Source of the DNA: an uncultured Bacilli bacterium
GTDB lineage: Bacteria; Bacillota_I; Bacilli_A; RF39; UBA660
DNA: 20,191 nucleotides
Assembly (NCBI GenBank): GCA_948629335.1
Contig: CAPHZB010000021.1
Span: 1-20,191 of the forward strand
Direction of reading: 5' to 3'
A program made the translations under genes and the position numbers. Numbering within the stretch: position 1 is the first letter of the stretch; every line of letters starts with the position of its first letter. Below the pieces are notes generated by a model. The model was not told the origin of the DNA and made no database searches. It worked only from the letters and a program-made list of their open reading frames with translations. This document shows positions 16,727-20,191 of this stretch, in pieces.

Positions 16727-17443
16727 GTGAAAAAGTATTATGCAAATGGGAAAGAGCTACTTCTTGATGAGAAAGTATTTAATAAGGGAGAAGAAGCGAA
16801 TATACATTTATGTAAGAATTATTCTACTAAGGTTATGTGTGCGAAAATATTCAAAAGTTATAGGCGTAAAAATTTACCTGTTCCAAGTGAAGAGATGTAT
16901 AAAAAGCAAACAACGTTAAAGGTAGAAAGTTTTTACCTTCCTCAGGATTTAATTTATGATGAAGAAGGAAAGTTTTCTGGATGTTTAGAGGATTTATTTG
17001 AAGATGCATCCTTTTTTACTCATGCGCAATGTATAGAAATTAAAAGGTTGGTTTTAGAGTTGCAAAAGATATATCAAGGCGTAGATTCTCTTACAGAAGA
17101 AAAAATTGGAATACATGATATGAAAGTGGACCATATTTTATACAACAAGAATACAAATGAGGTAGGCGTGATTGATACAGGATTGTTCTATTTTAGTGAG
17201 GATAGGGACTTAAAAAGAATAAATTATGTTCATATGAATGATACTTTAAAGAAAGCGCTACTTTGGTTAAATAAAGAGGGAACAGAAATAGAAATGTTAT
17301 CTATTGATTTTCCATTTATTTATGATTTATTAGATACAGATATTGTTTCTTTGGGAGATATTTTATTAGATGAAAGTAAGAAATATAGTGTTTCTACAGT
17401 AGAAGAATTAAAAAAGGTATATCAAAAAGAAAGATATTATTAA
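16727..17443 (+). CDS. Small protein-kinase-like protein, function unknown
   Basis: Soluble protein, 238 residues, with a shrunken kinase fold. GEEANIHL (21-28) resembles the glycine-rich loop, K40 in VMCAKIFK the ATP-binding Lys, IHDMKVDHIL (129-138) the catalytic loop (D131 and K133 kept, the metal-binding Asn replaced by H136), and VIDTG (148-152) the DFG motif. Kinase or ATP binding is therefore plausible, but not a normal eukaryote-like Ser/Thr kinase; phosphotransferase-like enzymes are an alternative. There are no membrane segments and no extra domains. The start is GTG with AAGGGGG 6 nt upstream. It has its own consensus promoter and ends at a strong terminator, so it is probably a single-gene transcript, well expressed. 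I do not recognise a named family. Confidence 0.75.
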   Translation: MKKYYANGKELLLDEKVFNKGEEANIHLCKNYSTKVMCAKIFKSYRRKNLPVPSEEMYKKQTTLKVESFYLPQDLIYDEEGKFSGCLEDLFEDASFFTHAQCIEIKRLVLELQKIYQGVDSLTEEKIGIHDMKVDHILYNKNTNEVGVIDTGLFYFSEDRDLKRINYVHMNDTLKKALLWLNKEGTEIEMLSIDFPFIYDLLDTDIVSLGDILLDESKKYSVSTVEELKKVYQKERYY

Positions 17444-17446
17444 TAT

Positions 17447-17475
17447 AAAAAAGCGACTTTTTTAAAGTCGTTTTT
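17447..17475. terminator. Bidirectional terminator between convergent genes
   Basis: CGACTTT (17454-17460) and AAAGTCG (17464-17470) form a 7-bp stem with a TTT loop, flanked by an A-run (17447-17452) and a T-run (17471-17475), so it can stop transcripts from both sides. It ends the kinase-like gene and the minus-strand membrane-protein gene. Confidence 0.88.
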
Positions 17476-17488
17476 AATTATAAAGGCC

Positions 17489-18007
17489 TCACTTTTTTAT
17501 ATATTGTTTTTCTTCATCTATAGCGTTAGGTTCTATATAGTTTTGTCCTTTTTCATGTTGTTGTAAAAAGATAAGAAAATCTCTTAGCTCCTTATAACTC
17601 ATAGTATCAATACTGTTTAAGGTAATAGAGTTTTTATTTGTATCTTCAGAACTTTTTTTATCACTTTTCGTTAAAACCTTATTTAATTGATCTTGGTTTT
17701 CTAATACCAATCTATTCTTTTGAATATCTTCTAGGCTTGCATAAATTGTTTGTAAAGATTTTTCATCAGAAGTTACAGATTTAAGAATAGTACAATCGAT
17801 TACTCCTACGGCTAAGGAAAGCATGAGTGGTATTTCTATTACAGAAGTGGTAAATATGCCAAATACCATTAGTAAGGTCATCCCAAATATAAATGTTGAG
17901 GTCACTGTTATGATATTGTATTTTAAGGATATTTTATTAGAGAGTTCCGTATGCTTTTTTTGTTGTTCCTTTTCATATGCATAGGAATTTCTCACTTGCT
18001 GTTCCAT
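17489..18007 (-). CDS. Hypothetical protein with two membrane helices
   Basis: A 172-residue protein I do not recognise. A charged N-terminus (1-30) leads into two hydrophobic segments (about 31-53 and 57-76). The remainder is hydrophilic: a helical stretch (about 80-115) and a C-terminal block containing SYKELRDFLIFLQQHEKG (137-154) that looks like a short folded motif. Both ends are probably cytoplasmic. The ATG lies inside the end of the preceding minus-strand small gene (16-nt overlap) and has no clear ribosome binding site, so translation is likely coupled to that gene. Confidence 0.65.
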   Translation of the reverse strand: MEQQVRNSYAYEKEQQKKHTELSNKISLKYNIITVTSTFIFGMTLLMVFGIFTTSVIEIPLMLSLAVGVIDCTILKSVTSDEKSLQTIYASLEDIQKNRLVLENQDQLNKVLTKSDKKSSEDTNKNSITLNSIDTMSYKELRDFLIFLQQHEKGQNYIEPNAIDEEKQYIKK

Positions 18008-18150
18008 TTTTTTATTATTTTCTGTTTTTGGCTATTATCAACAGGAATGGCTTTGTAATCTGCATAATAAACTAAAAGATGATCTCCTTTCTCTTCAAAT
18101 CTTAGAATAAAGTTTTCTCTTTCTTCATCACTTATTGAATAAGCTTTCAT
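17992..18150 (-). CDS. Hypothetical small protein (52 residues)
   Basis: Small charged cytoplasmic protein of unknown function, beginning MKAYSISDEERENFILRF. I place the start at the ATG at 18148-18150 because AGGGGG lies 8 nt upstream. The frame is open to an ATG at 18184-18186, but that start lies almost on the promoter and has no ribosome binding site. A strand-helix pattern is possible (LLVYYADYKAIPV), with a lysine-rich end. It is first in a two-gene unit with the overlapping two-helix membrane protein, with a consensus promoter directly upstream. No homologue comes to mind. Confidence 0.65.
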   Translation of the reverse strand: MKAYSISDEERENFILRFEEKGDHLLVYYADYKAIPVDNSQKQKIIKKWNSK

Positions 18151-18176
18151 CAGTAAATCCCCCTTTAATGCTTCAT

Positions 18177-18205
18177 ATACTAGCATGTTTCTACTTGATT
18201 GTCAA
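18177..18205 (-). promoter_or_regulatory. Consensus sigma-A promoter of the two-gene hypothetical unit
   Basis: On the minus strand: TTGACA (18205-18200), a 17-nt spacer, then TAGTAT (18182-18177) preceded by TGC. The start is predicted near 18170, about 20 nt before the ATG of the 52-residue protein. Confidence 0.8.
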
Positions 18206-18291
18206 ATTTTTAAAGTCGGGAAAAATTTAAATACCACTAGTGTAATTTTTTAGAAATGGTATTGTATGAGGGTAACCTTATTTACATAAAG

Positions 18292-18315
18292 TAAAAACGA
18301 CTCTTTATCGGTCGT
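18292..18315 (-). terminator. Terminator beside the outer direct repeat
   Basis: Minus-strand ACGAC (18315-18311) pairs with GTCGT (18301-18297) over a 9-nt loop, followed by TTTTT. No gene ends here. It lies about 20 nt beyond a repeat of the tRNA-Glu 3' flank, so it may be the original terminator of that tRNA transcript, separated from it by an insertion. Confidence 0.6.
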
Positions 18316-18336
18316 CTTTTATTACTACTCGAATAT

Positions 18337-18359
18337 TTCGTGTTAACTACATTTTGGTG
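18337..18359 (+). repeat. Left copy of 23-bp direct repeat (candidate att)
   Basis: TTCG, one variable base, then GTTAACTACATTTTGGTG. It matches 20094-20116 in 22 of 23 positions. On the minus strand it reads CACCAAAATGTAGTTAAC, i.e. the tRNA end plus its flank, but no tRNA body adjoins this copy. Confidence 0.8.
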
Positions 18360-18498
18360 CCTGTGATGAAGAAGGCGAATAACTTTTCTCAAAAGCAATA
18401 ATAGGTAGTAATAATCACTAACTAATATAAGTATAGCATGACTTAGAAAATTTTGTTTCCTAAAATTTAACTTGTTCGCTTGTTTTTACCATATATAG

Positions 18499-18504
18499 TA
18501 TAAT
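18499..18504 (+). promoter_or_regulatory. Minus-10 box of the small-peptide transcript
   Basis: A perfect TATAAT with a predicted start near 18511. No good minus-35 is present at 16-18 nt (TCGCTT at 17), so this promoter should be weaker than the antisense one. The leader that follows can form an AAATACT/AGTATTT hairpin. Confidence 0.5.
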
Positions 18505-18537
18505 TTTTATTAGGAAATACTAAACTGTTGAGTATTT

Positions 18538-18561
18538 GCCAACTTCTTATGGGAAGGAGGC
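18538..18561 (+). promoter_or_regulatory. Hairpin sequestering the Shine-Dalgarno of the small peptide
   Basis: GCC (18538-18540) and CTTC (18543-18546) pair with GAAG (18553-18556) and GGC (18559-18561), separated by an AA/GA internal loop. This covers the strong GGAAGGAGG ribosome binding site (18552-18560). SD masking in the full-length mRNA is common in type I toxins. Confidence 0.5.
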
Positions 18562-18569
18562 TTGATATT

Positions 18570-18701
18570 ATGAAGAAAAAAGATTTGTTAATCTCATTTC
18601 TAATAGTAATTATCATTTTATTAATAGTCTCTTTAATGATTTTATGTATAAAAAATAGTACTCAATCTGCAATTAGATTAAGTACTGAACCAAATATTTA
18701 G
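18570..18701 (+). CDS. Small hydrophobic peptide, candidate type I toxin
   Basis: A 43-residue peptide with a Lys-rich start (MKKKD), one long hydrophobic helix (about residues 6-27) and a short polar tail (KNSTQSAIRLSTEPNI). It would insert in the inner membrane, as type I toxins such as Fst, TxpA and BsrG do, but its sequence is not one I recognise from those families. GGAAGGAGG sits 9 nt before the ATG and can be masked by a hairpin. The mRNA ends in a strong terminator. A convergent antisense RNA with consensus promoter overlaps the last 52 nt of the gene and the 3' UTR. Toxicity is inferred from this layout; a harmless membrane peptide remains possible. Confidence 0.7.
   Translation: MKKKDLLISFLIVIIILLIVSLMILCIKNSTQSAIRLSTEPNI
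18650..18686 (-). terminator. Terminator of the antisense RNA
   Basis: Minus-strand AGTACTTAATCT (18686-18675) pairs with AGATTGAGTACT (18668-18657), 12 bp with one U-G wobble, around a 6-nt loop. An A and then TTTTTT (18655-18650) follow. It lies inside the toxin reading frame, so the codons there serve two functions. Confidence 0.75.
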
Positions 18702-18704
18702 GGC

Positions 18705-18742
18705 AAGTACTTAACAATGCAAAGTTAAGTATTTCCTTTTTT
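18705..18742 (+). terminator. Terminator of the small-peptide mRNA
   Basis: AAGTACTTAAC (18705-18715) pairs with GTTAAGTATTT (18724-18734), 11 bp with one wobble, an 8-nt loop, then CC and TTTTTT (18737-18742). It begins 3 nt after the peptide stop codon. Confidence 0.85.
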
Positions 18743-18770
18743 AGTTTATGCAAGTTTCCTTGATGCATTC

Positions 18771-18799
18771 ATAATATCATATTTTTAAGTTCTTGTCAA
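18771..18799 (-). promoter_or_regulatory. Consensus promoter of the antisense RNA
   Basis: Minus-strand TTGACA (18799-18794), a 17-nt spacer and TATTAT (18776-18771) preceded by TGA, an extended minus-10. The predicted start is near 18764. It lies just downstream of the XRE gene stop and fires away from it, towards the small peptide. Confidence 0.8.
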
Positions 18800-18842
18800 A
18801 AGCAAAAATTTAAAAAATTTATAATCAAATTGCTCTATAAAA

Positions 18843-19577
18843 TTATCGACTAAAACTATTTTCGTAAATATCCATAAAAGAAGATACAAATCTAGCTTGT
18901 TGTCTTTCTTCATCTGTACCTGTAGTAACTTGCCAACCATAAGTTTTATAATCTTTATAAGTAAAATTATTTAAAGGTAAGAGATTAAATTCTTTTTGTA
19001 TTAATTTGATTCCTTTAGAGTAATCCTTCTTTAATCGTTTTAAGGCTTTATTTGGATTTTTAAAGACTGCATAGCCATATTTATTTGCTCCTATATCAAA
19101 ATCAATATTTATCTTTCCAAACTTATTCACATCAACATTTCCTTTAATATTTCCATCGCCATTTATATATATTTGTGAATATTTTAAATCACTATCCAAA
19201 ATATAACCGCATTTAACTAGGAATTCTCTTCCTAATATAACAAATGAAATAATAAGCAACAATGAAATAAAAAGTAAAAAAAGTCTATACTTTTTACTTT
19301 TATCATCGTTAAATTTTAGAATTTCTAAAATATTCTTTTCTGATTGATTCTTTACATCTTTCTCTTTTAGATACTCTCCTGCGAATAATTCGTTTAATGA
19401 TATTTCCAAAGTATTACAAAGGTCTTGCATAATTGAAGCATCTGGAAGATTTAAACCTCTTTCCCATTTACTAACGGCATTTTTACTAACCCCTAATTTT
19501 TCTGCAAGTTGTTCTTGTGTAATTTCTTTTGATTTTCTTGATTTTGAAATAAATTTACCAATTTTCATTTGATCCAT
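18843..19577 (-). CDS. Membrane-anchored XRE-family transcription regulator
   Basis: Regulator of 244 residues. An N-terminal XRE/Cro helix-turn-helix (about 6-62) has the typical ITQEQLAEKLGVSKNAVSKWER (19-40) and LPDASIMQDLCNTLEISLNELF. A charged linker follows, then a membrane helix (about 98-116) and a C-terminal domain of about 125 residues, probably outside, with no family I recognise (YGYAVFKNPNKALKRLKKD region). The layout suggests a one-component regulator sensing an envelope or extracellular signal. AAAGGAG lies 6 nt before the ATG. Its terminator is weak, so its transcript may run into the antisense RNA. It lies between the direct repeats next to tRNA-Glu. Confidence 0.85.
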   Translation of the reverse strand: MDQMKIGKFISKSRKSKEITQEQLAEKLGVSKNAVSKWERGLNLPDASIMQDLCNTLEISLNELFAGEYLKEKDVKNQSEKNILEILKFNDDKSKKYRLFLLFISLLLIISFVILGREFLVKCGYILDSDLKYSQIYINGDGNIKGNVDVNKFGKINIDFDIGANKYGYAVFKNPNKALKRLKKDYSKGIKLIQKEFNLLPLNNFTYKDYKTYGWQVTTGTDEERQQARFVSSFMDIYENSFSR

Positions 19578-19660
19578 ATTTTTCTCCTTTCTAAAAAATC
19601 ATACTATTTAAGATAAAAACATTACACATACCTAAGGTTTACTACTATACAAATTGTAAT

Positions 19661-20016
19661 TTAATAGTAGCCTATCATTTTTTTCAAAACAGGAATTCTA
19701 CTAATAATTGCATAAATTAATACATTTATTATAAAACTTCCAAAAATAATCATAAATAGTTGTAAAAAAATAGTATCTATCATCACTAAACTATAGTATC
19801 CAACTATTACTAAAATTGTTTGGTGTAAAATATAAATTGAGAAGGATGGCTTCTTTAAATATTTAGTTATCTTATTTTTTTTATTCAAAAACAAATTACC
19901 TATAATGATACAAGACAATACTACTAGCCGCCCAACAAAATTTACAAGCAAACCTAAAGATCATATCTACTTTCTTTTTTAATTCTTATTATAAGTTGTT
20001 TAGTTTTTATTGTCAT
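19661..20016 (-). pseudogene. Acyltransferase-3 family gene with large internal deletion
   Basis: Two ends of a membrane O-acyltransferase (OatA-like) are left. A start at 20016-20014 gives MTIKTKQLIIRIKKESRYDL, like the N-terminus of this family just before its first helix (usually YDLLRI), then an immediate stop (TAG). About 10 nt on, in another frame, begins a C-terminal part of roughly 96 residues with SFSIYILHQTILVIVGYY (the usual SxxIYLLHxP pattern) and two more hydrophobic helices, ending at 19661. Some 200-300 residues, including the catalytic His, are missing. The 96-residue tail would need a TTG start without a ribosome binding site, so it is unlikely to be a functional gene. The original substrate is unknown. 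Confidence 0.7.
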
Positions 20017-20044
20017 ATATAATCACTCTTACTTTCTTTTAAAC

Positions 20045-20068
20045 AAAAAACTAACTATTTCTAGTTAG
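20045..20068 (-). terminator. Terminator of tRNA-Glu
   Basis: Minus-strand CTAACTA (20068-20062) pairs with TAGTTAG (20057-20051) with a 4-nt loop, then TTTTTT (20050-20045). It is about 44 nt after the tRNA 3' end. It also faces the start of the acyltransferase remnant. Confidence 0.88.
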
Positions 20069-20093
20069 CAATTTATTACTCTCAAACAAAAAG

Positions 20094-20116
20094 TTCGGGT
20101 TAACTACATTTTGGTG
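20094..20116 (+). repeat. Right copy of 23-bp direct repeat (candidate att) at tRNA-Glu
   Basis: The partner of 18337-18359, differing at one base (20098). It includes the encoded CCA, the discriminator base and base 72 of tRNA-Glu, and 18 bp of flank. Confidence 0.8.
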
Positions 20117-20188
20117 ACCAGTACGAGATTCGAACTCGTGAATGCTGCCGTGAAAGGGCAGTGTGTTAAGCCACTTCACCAACTGGCC
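20112..20188 (-). tRNA. tRNA-Glu (anticodon TTC)
   Basis: A complete 77-nt cloverleaf on the minus strand: acceptor GGCCAGT with ACTGGTC (one G-U pair), D arm with GTTGGTGAAGTGGCTTAA, anticodon stem CTGCC/GGCAG with loop CTTTCAC giving anticodon TTC, T arm with GTTCGAATC, discriminator A and encoded CCA. It is close to Bacillus tRNA-Glu. Its promoter lies beyond the window. Confidence 0.97.
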
Positions 20189-20191
20189 AAA

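Larger units (their letters stand above)
18650..18764 (-). ncRNA. Antisense RNA, candidate type I antitoxin
   Basis: A transcript of about 115 nt, predicted from a consensus minus-strand promoter (18771-18799) and a terminator hairpin (18657-18686 with T-run 18655-18650). It runs against the 3' half of the small-peptide mRNA with about 93 nt of full complementarity, the convergent arrangement of txpA/RatA and bsrG/SR4. Both RNAs share the 18705-18734 hairpin as a likely first-contact loop. There is no open frame with a ribosome binding site in it. Confidence 0.6.
18337..20116. mobile_element. Possible integrated element or remnant at tRNA-Glu
   Basis: The 1.8-kb segment is bounded by 23-bp direct repeats (18337-18359 and 20094-20116), the right one overlapping the last 5 bases of tRNA-Glu. 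It contains a candidate type I toxin-antitoxin, an XRE regulator and a broken acyltransferase gene, cargo typical of tRNA-integrated elements. No integrase or recombinase is present, so if it is an element it is a decayed or satellite one. The alternative is duplication of the tRNA flank. Confidence 0.35.

Noticed and set aside
18151..18186. Upstream ATG of the 52-residue protein
   Set aside because: It lies next to the minus-10 box; the later ATG has AGGGGG in place.
18337..18400. Possible second tRNA gene ending at the left direct repeat
   Set aside because: Only the CACCA end and flank match; the adjoining sequence does not form a T arm or acceptor stem.
1..20191. CRISPR array or phage genes
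   Set aside because: No regularly spaced repeats, cas genes, integrase or structural phage genes were seen.

Overview
The window is AT-rich DNA from a low-GC Gram-positive bacterium. The gene families and order (spoVB, comN, secDF, relA, dtd, then gatCAB with an asparagine T-box) point to Bacilli in the broad sense. An Erysipelotrichia or RF39-like, Mollicutes-related lineage is plausible, but I cannot name a species. TGA is used as a stop (for example relA and dtd) and Trp is TGG, so this is not a code-4 mycoplasma. Promoters look like extended-minus-10 sigma-A promoters: TTGACA/T, a 17-nt spacer, then TGn plus a TATAAT-like hexamer.

Layout. 1-479 holds no gene. 480-2997 (minus strand) carries a DUF4932-type putative metalloprotease and an SpoVB/MurJ-like lipid flippase. 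From a divergent promoter region with a perfect 12-bp inverted repeat runs a tight plus-strand housekeeping operon (3091-9282): comN-like regulator, fused secDF, a long RelA/SpoT homologue, dtd, and an AI-2E family membrane protein. A terminator and a decayed coding region follow (9321-9932). Next come a strong promoter and a T-box leader (10034-10293) that read asparagine-tRNA charging and control gatC-gatA-gatB-asnS-aspS (10312-16651). This operon covers both direct Asn-tRNA charging and the transamidation route. 16674-18205 holds a small kinase-like protein with its own consensus promoter, a bidirectional terminator, and two coupled minus-strand genes of unknown function.

The accessory end (18.3-20.2 kb) is the most unusual part. 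A tRNA-Glu gene lies at the right edge. A 23-bp direct repeat (22/23) occurs at its 3' end and again 1.76 kb away, next to a second terminator, as expected of a small element or remnant integrated at the tRNA. Between the repeats lie a membrane-anchored XRE regulator, an internally deleted acyltransferase pseudogene, and what looks like an undescribed type I toxin-antitoxin locus. In that locus a 43-aa single-span hydrophobic peptide has its Shine-Dalgarno folded into a hairpin, and a convergent antisense RNA with its own consensus promoter and terminator covers the 3' half of its mRNA.

The second notable point is in relA. The synthetase half is intact, but three hydrolase-site positions are changed (E to D, D to N, and the metal-ligand D to S). 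The enzyme may therefore make (p)ppGpp without degrading it.
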